A DNA stretch of 48,838 bases from an uncultured Oscillospiraceae bacterium (lineage in GTDB: Bacteria; Bacillota; Clostridia; Oscillospirales; Oscillospiraceae), in assembly GCA_947168655.1 (NCBI GenBank), contig CAMVMU010000008.1:1-48838 (forward strand), given 5' to 3'. The stretch's first letter is position 1. Each line of letters opens with the position of its first letter. The position numbers were made by a program, and so were the translations under genes. Positions 7,782 through 14,833 of the stretch are shown here, piece after piece. The notes below the pieces were generated by a model. That model was not told the DNA's origin. It made no database searches and saw only the letters and a program-made list of their open reading frames with translations.

Positions 7782-9017
7782 TTGAAAGATCGAGCAAGAT
7801 ATTGGCGCCTCGGATTAACGATTTTTCTGGCGGCATGCGGCATTCTGATGTTCTACGACACCTTCTACAAGGGCCAGATGCTGCAGAGTTTCTTATCAAA
7901 GCTGGTGACTATTTTGGCACCGGTTTTGTATGGCTTCGTGATGGCCTATCTGCTGGCCCCCATCGTCAACTGGCTGGAGCGGGTCCTGACCGGCGGGGCG
8001 GGCCGTGCGCTGAAAGGAAGAGAAAAAAGCATCCCCAGCCGCTGGCTGCGCGCGCTGAGCATTTTCCTGACGTGGCTGTTTGTGCTGCTGATGCTGTATC
8101 TGCTGATGGCGATCCTCATTCCTCAACTGGTGGACAGCATCACGATGCTCATCAATAACGCAGAGAGTTACTACAACAAGATTTACGATTGGGTCAACGG
8201 CGTCCTCAACGGTGACTCGCAGGTGAGCACCTGGACCCGTGAAATGATCGACCGCTATTACGACAATGCACTGGATATTCTGGAGAAGAATATCCTACCC
8301 TGGGCCCAGTCCCTGCTCACCAGCCTGACAGGCGGTATCTGGAGCGGCATCTGGGGCGTGGTGATGTTCCTGAAGAACTTCATCATCGGCATTATTGTTT
8401 CGGTGTATATGCTGGCCATGAAGGAGCGCAGCGCCGCACGATGCTCCAAGCTGGTCTACGGCACGTTCCGGGAGGATCAGGCCCGGCTGATCATTCGCGG
8501 CACCCGCAGGGTGGACCATATTTTCTCCGGCTTCGTCCGGGGCAAGCTGCTGGACTCCCTGATCATCGGTATCCTGTGCTTTATCCTCTGCTCCATCCTG
8601 GGGATGCCCTATACCCCGCTGGTCAGCGTCATTGTGGGCATTACCAACGTGATCCCCTTCTTCGGCCCCGTCCTGGGCGCCATTCCCAGTGCTTTCCTGA
8701 TCCTGCTGGTCAGCCCCCTCAAGTGCCTCTATTTCATCATTCTTATCATTATCCTCCAGGCGTTTGACGGCTACCTCCTTGGCCCCAAGATCCTGGGCGG
8801 CTCCACCGGCATCTCCAGCTTCTGGGTGGTGGTGGCCATTCTGGTGGGCGGCGGCTTCGGCGGCCTGCCGGGTATGTTCCTGGGAGTCCCGATCTGTGCC
8901 TGCCTGCAGGCGCTGGTGAGATACATCATCAACCGGCGACTGCGCCAGCGGAATATGCCGGTAGGGGCTTACAACTATGTGAACCGGGATGAAAACGAAA
9001 AAAACGAAAATACATAG
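7782..9017 (+). CDS. AI-2E family transporter (PF01594-type membrane protein)
   Basis: This 411-residue polytopic membrane protein belongs to the AI-2 exporter/TqsA/YdbI superfamily. It has N-terminal hydrophobic segments, a hydrophilic middle (about 110-190), and a C-terminal membrane block. The block includes DSLIIGILCFILCSILGMPYTPLV followed by the family signature GITNVIPFFGPVLGAIPSAFLIL near residues 286-308 and PKILGGSTGISSFWVVVAILVGGGFGG. Members export small solutes, peptides or ions; the substrate here is unknown. The start is TTG at 7782, chosen for the AGGGGGG ribosome site 7 nt upstream; no ATG fits better. A long hairpin follows the stop. Confidence 0.88.
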   Translation: MKDRARYWRLGLTIFLAACGILMFYDTFYKGQMLQSFLSKLVTILAPVLYGFVMAYLLAPIVNWLERVLTGGAGRALKGREKSIPSRWLRALSIFLTWLFVLLMLYLLMAILIPQLVDSITMLINNAESYYNKIYDWVNGVLNGDSQVSTWTREMIDRYYDNALDILEKNILPWAQSLLTSLTGGIWSGIWGVVMFLKNFIIGIIVSVYMLAMKERSAARCSKLVYGTFREDQARLIIRGTRRVDHIFSGFVRGKLLDSLIIGILCFILCSILGMPYTPLVSVIVGITNVIPFFGPVLGAIPSAFLILLVSPLKCLYFIILIIILQAFDGYLLGPKILGGSTGISSFWVVVAILVGGGFGGLPGMFLGVPICACLQALVRYIINRRLRQRNMPVGAYNYVNRDENEKNENT

Positions 9018-9018
9018 A

Positions 9019-9051
9019 AAAGGAAATCCGCCTGAGGGGCGGATTTCCTTT
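9019..9051 (+). terminator. Hairpin terminator after the AI-2E-type gene
   Basis: A perfect 14-bp stem (AAAGGAAATCCGCC / GGCGGATTTCCTTT) with a 5-nt loop starts just after the stop codon. The trailing T run is short, so termination may be partial and the thioesterase may be read through. Confidence 0.6.
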
Positions 9052-9065
9052 CGAAAGGAGCAGAC

Positions 9066-9488
9066 ATGACACAGGACCTGAGAGAAAAACTGATCCGGCT
9101 GGGGAATACCGGCAACCCCTTCGACGTCCATAACGGTATCCGCGTGGTTGATGTGAGCGACGGCGCCGCCACCGTGGAGGTGGAGCTGCAGCCGGATAAT
9201 CTGAACTCCTGGGGCAGTCCCCACGGGGGCCTGCTGTTTACCATGGCGGACGTGGCCTGCGGACTGGCCGCCATCAGCCTGCGGCAGGAGGTCATGGTCA
9301 CCGTCAACGCCGGCATGGATTTCATCGCTGCCACCTTCAGCCGGGGTGTGATCCGCGCCGAGGGCAGGGTGGTGCACTGCGGGGGGAAGATGTGCTTCTG
9401 CGCCGCTGAGATATACGACGAGAAGGATACCCTGCTGAGCCGGGTGAACATCACCATGTATTATGTCGGGAGCAAGCTGGAATTCTAA
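9066..9488 (+). CDS. PaaI-like hotdog-fold thioesterase
   Basis: This 140-residue single-domain hotdog protein belongs to the PaaI/4HBT acyl-CoA thioesterase family, which hydrolyses acyl- or aryl-CoA thioesters. The family core SWGSPHGGLLFTMADVACGLAA is near residues 53-74; HGG with a downstream Asp is the catalytic signature. MVTVNAGMDFIAATFSRG is the conserved central beta strand. A GAAAGGAG ribosome site lies 5 nt before the ATG. The DUF3810 gene follows with 16 bp between them, so they may be co-transcribed. The substrate is unknown. Confidence 0.87.
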   Translation: MTQDLREKLIRLGNTGNPFDVHNGIRVVDVSDGAATVEVELQPDNLNSWGSPHGGLLFTMADVACGLAAISLRQEVMVTVNAGMDFIAATFSRGVIRAEGRVVHCGGKMCFCAAEIYDEKDTLLSRVNITMYYVGSKLEF

Positions 9489-9504
9489 AAGCGGGGAGGA
9501 TCCT

Positions 9505-10587
9505 ATGAGAGCGTGGTTCCTGCGCTATGAAAAACGGCATATCTGGTTGCTGGCCGTTCTGCTGTTTCTGGCGGCATATTTTTGGCTGCGTCGCAGCCGG
9601 CCGCTGATGAACGCCCTTGCCGACCACGTGACCACACCGTTCAAAGGCGCCATGGCCCATCTGTGCGGCTTGACGGCGATTTCGGTGGCAGAGGTTTTTT
9701 ATCTGACGGCGGCTGCGGTGGTCATCTTCTACACGGCCAATTTTCTGCGGGCGCTGTTTACCCGCGGGCATAAATGTGATACGCTCTACCGCTTTGTGCT
9801 GACGGTGCTGTGCGTGGGGGTGACGTTTTACGCCGGCTTTTGCCTGCTGTGGGGCGTCAACTACCACACGGACAGCTTTCAGGACCGCTCCGGCATCAGG
9901 GCCAGGCAGGGTACCGTGGCGGAGCTGCGGCAGCTGACGGAGCGGTTCGCCGCTGAGCTGGCCGAGGCGGCCGACGCAGTGCCCAGAGATGAAAACGGCG
10001 TTACAGCGCTTGACCGCCGCGGCGTTCTGCGCAACGCTCCGGAGGTGATGGAGGGGGCGTTTGACACATTTCCGGTCCTCCGGGGCAACGATGTTGCGCC
10101 AAAGGCCTTCGTGTGTTCCAGGGCCATGACCGCCATGGACTTTACCGGGTTTTATTTTCCCTATACTGGAGAGGCCAATCTCAACATGGACTCTCCGTCT
10201 GCCTATCTGCCATCCACCGCCATCCATGAGATGGCCCACCAGCGACAGATCGCCTCAGAGCAGGAGTGCAACTTCGTGGCCATTGCCGTGTGCCGTCTCA
10301 GCGACGATCCGGTGTACCGGTATTCCGGCTTGCTGATGGGATATGTTCACCTGTCCAATGCGCTCTACCGCTATGACCGCGCGGCCTATGGGGAGATCGC
10401 TGCCGGCCTCCCGGACACGGTTCGCGCGGATCTGCGGGCCAATTACGACTACTGGGAGGCCAACCACACCTCCTTTACGGATGCCACCCAAAAGGTGTAT
10501 GACTCCTTTATCAAGACCAACGGCGACCCCAACGGGGTGAAGAGCTACGGCATGGTAGTGGATATGCTGCTGGCCTATTACGGATAA
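9505..10587 (+). CDS. DUF3810 family membrane protein, zincin-like
   Basis: This is a 360-residue protein with three predicted N-terminal membrane helices (about 12-30, 55-78 and 95-118) and a large C-terminal domain outside the bilayer. That domain holds AIHEMAHQRQIASEQECNF near 238-256. HEMAH is an HExxH zinc motif, and the following ExxxNF element is typical of DUF3810, so a membrane-tethered zinc metallopeptidase is likely. No substrate or assay is known to me. The ATG at 9505 is preferred over one 42 bp upstream because a strong GGGGAGGA sits 4-5 nt before it and the upstream start lies inside the thioesterase gene. Confidence 0.82.
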   Translation: MRAWFLRYEKRHIWLLAVLLFLAAYFWLRRSRPLMNALADHVTTPFKGAMAHLCGLTAISVAEVFYLTAAAVVIFYTANFLRALFTRGHKCDTLYRFVLTVLCVGVTFYAGFCLLWGVNYHTDSFQDRSGIRARQGTVAELRQLTERFAAELAEAADAVPRDENGVTALDRRGVLRNAPEVMEGAFDTFPVLRGNDVAPKAFVCSRAMTAMDFTGFYFPYTGEANLNMDSPSAYLPSTAIHEMAHQRQIASEQECNFVAIAVCRLSDDPVYRYSGLLMGYVHLSNALYRYDRAAYGEIAAGLPDTVRADLRANYDYWEANHTSFTDATQKVYDSFIKTNGDPNGVKSYGMVVDMLLAYYG

Positions 10588-10591
10588 CAGA

Positions 10592-10629
10592 AAAAACCAG
10601 CCTACCCCCAACGGGGTGGGCTGGTTTTT
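10592..10629. terminator. Bidirectional terminator between DUF3810 and ybaB
   Basis: AAAAACCAGCCTACCCC pairs with GGGGTGGGCTGGTTTTT with a single T-G wobble. A-rich and T-rich arms flank it, so it can serve the two convergent genes from either side. Confidence 0.85.
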
Positions 10630-10641
10630 GATTTGCATGAA

Positions 10642-11007
10642 TCAGAAGCCGAGTCCGGGAATGTTCAGTCCGCCGGTCAGGGAGCTCATGGAGCTGTTCA
10701 TGGCCTCGTCCGCCTGGCGCAGGGCCTCGTTGACGGCGGAGAGGATCAGATCCTGCAGCATCTCCACGTCCTCGCTGTCCACAGCCTCCGGCTTGATGAC
10801 CAGATCCGTCAGTTCTTTCTTGCCGTTTACCGTGGCCTGCACCACGCCGCCGCCTACAGAGGACGTAAAGGAGCGGTTCTCCACCTCTTCCTGGGCCTTG
10901 GCCATCTCCTCCTGCATCTTCATCAGCTTCTGCTGCATCTGCTGCTGTTGGCGCATCATGCCGGCTCCGCCGGAAAAACCGCCTCTTGCGCTGTATCCTT
11001 TTGCCAT
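10642..11007 (-). CDS. YbaB/EbfC family nucleoid-associated protein
   Basis: This 121-residue DNA-binding protein is the usual companion of dnaX. It has a Gln/Met-rich helix MRQQQQMQQKLMKMQEEMAKAQEEVE (about 18-43) and the family core VNGKKELTDLVIKPEAVDSEDVEMLQDLILSAVNEAL (about 61-97). The C-terminus is glycine-rich. The N-terminal 17 residues are a short Gly/Ser-rich extension. It starts 26 bp after dnaX with an AAAGGAG ribosome site. The common next gene, recR, is absent; a terminator and a convergent gene follow instead. Confidence 0.93.
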   Translation of the reverse strand: MAKGYSARGGFSGGAGMMRQQQQMQQKLMKMQEEMAKAQEEVENRSFTSSVGGGVVQATVNGKKELTDLVIKPEAVDSEDVEMLQDLILSAVNEALRQADEAMNSSMSSLTGGLNIPGLGF

Positions 11008-11033
11008 GATCGTTACTCCTTTATCCGATAATG

Positions 11034-12779
11034 TTATTCTTTGACTTTGAAATGATCCAACTGGCTTCCGCTGCGTGCCAGCTCATCCAGGGGGTCGTGC
11101 ACAGGCTCCTCCCAGGGGGGAGGATCTGCCGGGACCGGGGGCGTCGGCTGGGGTGACGGTTGCTCTTGCCTGATGGGCGCAGGAGGAGCCTCGCCGGCGG
11201 GAGGCTGCCCCACTGTCAGCTCCACCCGTACAGTGCCGCCTGCCACGGCGGAGGTGACCTCCTGCAGCACCGACAGTACGGTGGCATTGTCCAGAGAGCT
11301 GCGGATGAAATCGTTGCTGCAGTACACCGTCAGCACGCCGTCCCGGAAAATGCCCTTTGCCATGTTGAGAAAGACCCGGTGGTTCACCGGCAGACGAGCC
11401 TTGTACTGGTTGAGAAGCTGCTCCCACATGGCGTCACTGCCGGGGGCGGCGGCGCTGTGGGGCTTGGAGGGGGCAGAAGCGGGATCGCCATGGGTCGGCT
11501 GCTCCACAACCTGCGCCTTCGGCAGGGGTGGCTCATCGGGCAGGGGCGGCTGCTCCTCCTGCTGAGGAGCGAGAGGTTGGGCCGGGGGCAGGGACTGAGC
11601 GGCGCGGCGTTTGGCAGCGGGGGCGGAAACGTCGCCGCTCTCCACCCGCTTCTCCAGGCGCTCAAGGCGCTCCGCCAGGGCGGACAGGTCTCCGCTGAGG
11701 GCTTCGTCACACAGCTTCAGCAGGCAAAGCTCCGCGTCCGTGCGGGGGTGGAAACTCTCGGGCAGAGCGGCGCAGCACGATTGCAGGGTGGCCGTCAGAT
11801 AGAGGAAACGGGACATAGACTCCCCTTTTCCCAATTCGGTGAGGGTTTTGCGGTCGTAGAGACCGGTCAGCAGATCGGCGCCGCCATCCGGCGCAGCCTT
11901 GAGAATGGTCAGGTCCCGTCCCAGATCGCTGAGCTCGCCCAGCGTGGCGGCGATATCCTTGCCGCCGCGGTACAGGGTGTCGAACAGAGTCAGCACACCG
12001 GCGGTGTCCCGATTCAGCACGCGGCGCATCAGCTCCATGGTCTGCACGCTGCCCGCAAGTCCCAGCACGTCCAGCACGGCGGCGGCGTTCAGCGCGCCCT
12101 CCACCACGCGGCACTGATCCAGCAGGCTCAGCGCGTCGCGCAGAGCGCCGTTTGCCATGCGGGCCAGGATCTCCGCTCCGTCAGCGGTGAGATCGATGGA
12201 CTCCGCCGCGGCGATGGCCAGCAGCTGGCGCTCCATGTCACGGGGCAGGATACGCTTGAAGGAGAAGCGCTGGCACCGGGAGAGGATGGTGGCCGGCACC
12301 TTATGCAGCTCCGTGGTTGCCAGAATGAACAGCAGATGCTCCGGCGGCTCCTCCAGGATCTTCAGCAGGGCGTTGAAGGCCGCGGTGGACAGCATGTGCA
12401 CCTCGTCGATGATATAAACACGTCGGCGCAGCACGGAGGGGGTGTAGACCGCCTCCTCCCGCAGGGCGCGGACCTGGTCCACGCCGTTGTTGCTGGCGGC
12501 GTCCAGTTCCGTCACGTCCAGGGCGCGGCCCTCGTCGATGCTGCGGCAGGCCTCGCACTGGCAGCAGGGCGCGCCGTCCACGGGGTGGAGACAGTTGACA
12601 GCCTTGGCCAGAATCCGGGCGCAGGTGGTCTTGCCGGTGCCGCGGGTGCCGGTGAAGAGATAGGCGTGGGCGGTGCGCCCCTCGGCCACCTGGCGGCGCA
12701 GCGTCTCGGTGATATGGGCCTGGCCCACCACCTCGTCAAAGGTCCTGGGCCGCCATTTGCGGTACAGCGCCTGATACAT
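11034..12779 (-). CDS. dnaX: DNA polymerase III subunit gamma/tau
   Basis: This 581-residue AAA+ clamp-loader subunit loads the sliding clamp during replication. The Walker A motif GTRGTGKTT is near 44-52. The zinc-binding cluster with four Cys (CLHP...CCQCEAC) lies near 64-79. Walker B VYIIDEVHML is near 121-130 and the sensor/SRC motif LSRCQRF near 166-172. Domain III extends to about 365. A Pro/Gln-rich linker then leads to a tau-type C-terminal part. AAGGGAGGT precedes the ATG. The gene lies downstream of the SRP RNA gene and upstream of ybaB, the classic Firmicutes neighbourhood. No A-rich frameshift site for gamma production was noted. Confidence 0.96.
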   Translation of the reverse strand: MYQALYRKWRPRTFDEVVGQAHITETLRRQVAEGRTAHAYLFTGTRGTGKTTCARILAKAVNCLHPVDGAPCCQCEACRSIDEGRALDVTELDAASNNGVDQVRALREEAVYTPSVLRRRVYIIDEVHMLSTAAFNALLKILEEPPEHLLFILATTELHKVPATILSRCQRFSFKRILPRDMERQLLAIAAAESIDLTADGAEILARMANGALRDALSLLDQCRVVEGALNAAAVLDVLGLAGSVQTMELMRRVLNRDTAGVLTLFDTLYRGGKDIAATLGELSDLGRDLTILKAAPDGGADLLTGLYDRKTLTELGKGESMSRFLYLTATLQSCCAALPESFHPRTDAELCLLKLCDEALSGDLSALAERLERLEKRVESGDVSAPAAKRRAAQSLPPAQPLAPQQEEQPPLPDEPPLPKAQVVEQPTHGDPASAPSKPHSAAAPGSDAMWEQLLNQYKARLPVNHRVFLNMAKGIFRDGVLTVYCSNDFIRSSLDNATVLSVLQEVTSAVAGGTVRVELTVGQPPAGEAPPAPIRQEQPSPQPTPPVPADPPPWEEPVHDPLDELARSGSQLDHFKVKE

Positions 12780-12820
12780 CCCGGCACACCTCCCTTAACA
12801 AAAAAAGAAAAAGCAAGGCA

Positions 12821-12973
12821 GATTTCGCGTCCGCAGACGCGAAGATCTCAAATCATTTTTCTGACGGCATGTGCGTCAGAAAAATACACTGCGGCTCACA
12901 AGTGTGCGAACGAAGTGAGTGCGCACAGTGAGCCGAAATCCCCCTCACACAGATGCGTTCAGCATATGTGTGA
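12821..12973 (-). other. Four consecutive hairpins between the SRP RNA gene and dnaX
   Basis: On the minus strand, in order from the SRP RNA: a TCACACA/TGTGTGA hairpin with inner ATGC/GCAT (12973-12945); a GGCTCAC/GTGAGCC hairpin with inner TGTGCG/CGCACA (12934-12893); a perfect 12-bp ATTTTTCTGACG/CGTCAGAAAAAT hairpin (12885-12855); and TTCGCGTC/GACGCGAA (12846-12821), followed by a T-rich run. No gene fits here. They could include the SRP RNA terminator, processing sites or a dnaX leader attenuator. Confidence 0.6.
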
Positions 12974-12978
12974 AATAA

Positions 12979-13117
12979 GCTCCTCCGCGTGCAGCCACAG
13001 AGCCGGCGCCCTCGCGGCACATGGATGGTCCCTCTTAATGCTGCTCGGTTCCCCGCCTGACATGATTCGTGGGTATCCATTGCGCGAGACCGGCTCCGCA
13101 GCTGCACGCGGAGGAGC
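12979..13117 (-). ncRNA. ffs: Signal recognition particle RNA (small type, 4.5S-like)
   Basis: This RNA of about 139 nt folds as one long hairpin. Its first 17 and last 17 bases (GCTCCTCCGCGTGCAGC and its complement) pair perfectly. The apex (13061-13040) holds the hallmark domain IV: GTCAGG, a CGG-GGAA-CCG tetraloop stem, then AGCAGCA. The descending strand has TGTGCCGCGAGGG, as in Bacillus scRNA. It scaffolds the Ffh GTPase for co-translational membrane targeting. The 5-prime end starts directly in the closing helix, so an Alu domain like that of Bacillus is not seen. The position just upstream of dnaX is conserved in Firmicutes. Exact ends are approximate. Confidence 0.92.
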
Positions 13118-13129
13118 TGTCGTGCGATT

Positions 13130-13158
13130 ATTCTACTACAAAAGTTTCGTGTTGGCAA
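13130..13158 (-). promoter_or_regulatory. Promoter of the SRP RNA gene
   Basis: Minus-strand TTGCCA (13158-13153) and TAGAAT (13135-13130) are 17 bp apart, placing the start near 13122, just before the first paired base of the RNA. A perfect GTGTTG-G-CAACAC palindrome (13149-13161) overlaps the -35. Confidence 0.7.
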
Positions 13159-13179
13159 CACCAAATTGTCGGAATCGGC

Positions 13180-14613
13180 TCAGCGCAGATTTCCTTGCCG
13201 CCGGGAGCGGAAATACTCCCGGGTCAGCTTGCCCACCACGGGGCTCAGCAGAATCACGCCCATCAGATTGGGGATGGCCATGAGACCGTTGAGGGTGTCG
13301 GCGATGCCCCAGGCCAGATCCAGCTTGATGACGGCGCCCACCACCACGAAAAGAACGAAGAATATCTGGAAAATGCGGACGGACTTTGAACCGGCGAGGA
13401 ACTCCCAGCACCGCACACCGTAGAGCCCCCAGCTGAGGATGGTGGACAGGGCGAACAAACTCAGGCAAATGGCCACTACCACAGCCGGCAGCGGTCCGCC
13501 GAACACGCTCTGGAAGCCGCTGATGGTCAGCTGCGCGCCGATATCGGTGCCGTAGCCGATGTTTTCCACGCCGTTGCCCAGCAGCACCACCAGAGAGGTG
13601 ATGGTACAGACCACAATGGTGTCCATGAATACCTCGAAGATGCCGTACAGACCCTGCTTGACGGGGTGATCCACGTCGGCGGCGGCGTGAGCCATGGGGG
13701 CAGAGCCGAGGCCCGCCTCGTTGGAGAAGATGCCGCGGCCAACGCCTTTTTGACTGACGGTGCGGATGCCCCCACCGGCCAGTCCGCCGGCGACGGCGGC
13801 GGGGCGGAATGCGCCTTTGAAAATGGCGGCGAAGGCGGCAGGGACGGCGGTGATGTTCAGAACGATCACGGTGAGGGACGCCAGAATATAGACGATGGCC
13901 ATGGCGGGCACCAGCAGGGCGCACACGTCTGCCACGCGGCTGACGCCGCCCAGCAGCACCACCGCAACAATGACGGCGCAGACGATGCCTACCACCAAAG
14001 CGATGGTCTTCTGCTGATCGGCATCCGTAACAGCAAACTGGCTGACGGCGGAGTTGACGGTGGAGGCGATGGTATTCACCTGCGCCATGTTGCCGATGCC
14101 GAAGCAGGCCACGCCGGCCAGCAGGGCGAACACATAGGCCAGCCACCGCCAGCCGCGCCCCAGGCCGTTTTTGATATAGTACATGGGTCCGCCCACCCAT
14201 TCGCCCCGGGCGTTCCGCTCCCGGTACCGGATAGCCAGCGTGACCTCGGAGAATTTGGTGCACATGCCCAGCAGGGCGGAACACCACATCCAGAACACGG
14301 CGCCCGGTCCGCCGATGGCGATGGCGCCGGACACGCCGGCGATGTTGCCGGTGCCCAGAGAGGCGGCCAGGGCCGTGCACATGGCCTTGAAGGGGGAAAC
14401 CGCTCCGGCGGAGACTTTTTTCTTCTCAAAGGCTTTGCCGATGGTATTTTTGATGGCGTAGCCGAAGTGGGTAAACTGGGGGAACCGGGTCATGACCGAC
14501 AGCAGCAGACCGGTGGTGAGGATCAGCACCATGGCCGGAGCGCCCCAGACGATATTGTTTAGCCAGTCGTTGGCTGTTTTGACCCAGTTGACGATTTCGT
14601 CCATTCGTTCCAT
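13180..14613 (-). CDS. Sodium:alanine/amino-acid symporter (AgcS family)
   Basis: This is a 477-residue Na+-coupled symporter importing alanine, glycine or a similar small amino acid. Around ten membrane spans are visible. Family signatures are MCTALAASLGTGNIAGVSGAIAIGGPGAVFWMW near residues 85-117, GGPMYYIKNGLG, and SNEAGLGSAPMAHAAADVDHPVKQGL near 305-330. The ATG at 14613 has GGAGGAAAAC before it; a longer reading frame upstream overlaps the promoter and is rejected. It stands alone between its own promoter and the SRP RNA promoter. No convincing terminator is seen, so it may read into the SRP RNA gene. Confidence 0.92.
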   Translation of the reverse strand: MERMDEIVNWVKTANDWLNNIVWGAPAMVLILTTGLLLSVMTRFPQFTHFGYAIKNTIGKAFEKKKVSAGAVSPFKAMCTALAASLGTGNIAGVSGAIAIGGPGAVFWMWCSALLGMCTKFSEVTLAIRYRERNARGEWVGGPMYYIKNGLGRGWRWLAYVFALLAGVACFGIGNMAQVNTIASTVNSAVSQFAVTDADQQKTIALVVGIVCAVIVAVVLLGGVSRVADVCALLVPAMAIVYILASLTVIVLNITAVPAAFAAIFKGAFRPAAVAGGLAGGGIRTVSQKGVGRGIFSNEAGLGSAPMAHAAADVDHPVKQGLYGIFEVFMDTIVVCTITSLVVLLGNGVENIGYGTDIGAQLTISGFQSVFGGPLPAVVVAICLSLFALSTILSWGLYGVRCWEFLAGSKSVRIFQIFFVLFVVVGAVIKLDLAWGIADTLNGLMAIPNLMGVILLSPVVGKLTREYFRSRRQGNLR

Positions 14614-14653
14614 GTTTTCCTCCCTGTGGTGCCGGACGGGCACAACGAAAAAT

Positions 14654-14682
14654 AGAATACAGGAAACCCGCCAAAAATGCAA
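14654..14682 (-). promoter_or_regulatory. Promoter of the symporter gene
   Basis: Minus-strand TTGCAT (14682-14677) and TATTCT (14659-14654) are separated by 17 bp, 41 bp upstream of the ATG at 14613. Confidence 0.6.
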
Positions 14683-14741
14683 GCTTCGGCGGGGAAAAGA
14701 TTGCCGCACTGTAAAATTTTCCCCATCAGAGCATAAAAACC

Positions 14742-14769
14742 TTGTTTTTTTCGGGGAAAATATTATAAT
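14742..14769 (+). promoter_or_regulatory. Promoter of the COG0523 pair with possible operators
   Basis: TTGTTT (14742-14747) and TATAAT (14764-14769) are 16 bp apart. AAAAAC-CTT-GTTTTT, an imperfect relative of the operator at 6551-6565, overlaps the -35. GGAAAATATTAT is repeated directly at 14755-14766 (over the -10) and 14779-14790. These look like control elements but match no operator I can name. Confidence 0.55.
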
Positions 14770-14833
14770 TACTCAGTTGGAAAATATTATGACGCGCCAA
14801 GTCACGGCGCGCGGGAAAAGAAGGGTTATTGCT

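Noticed and set aside
11160..13283. A 707-codon plus-strand frame over dnaX and the SRP RNA
   Set aside because: Antisense of dnaX, and it runs through the SRP RNA gene and its hairpins; no start signal and no recognisable domain.
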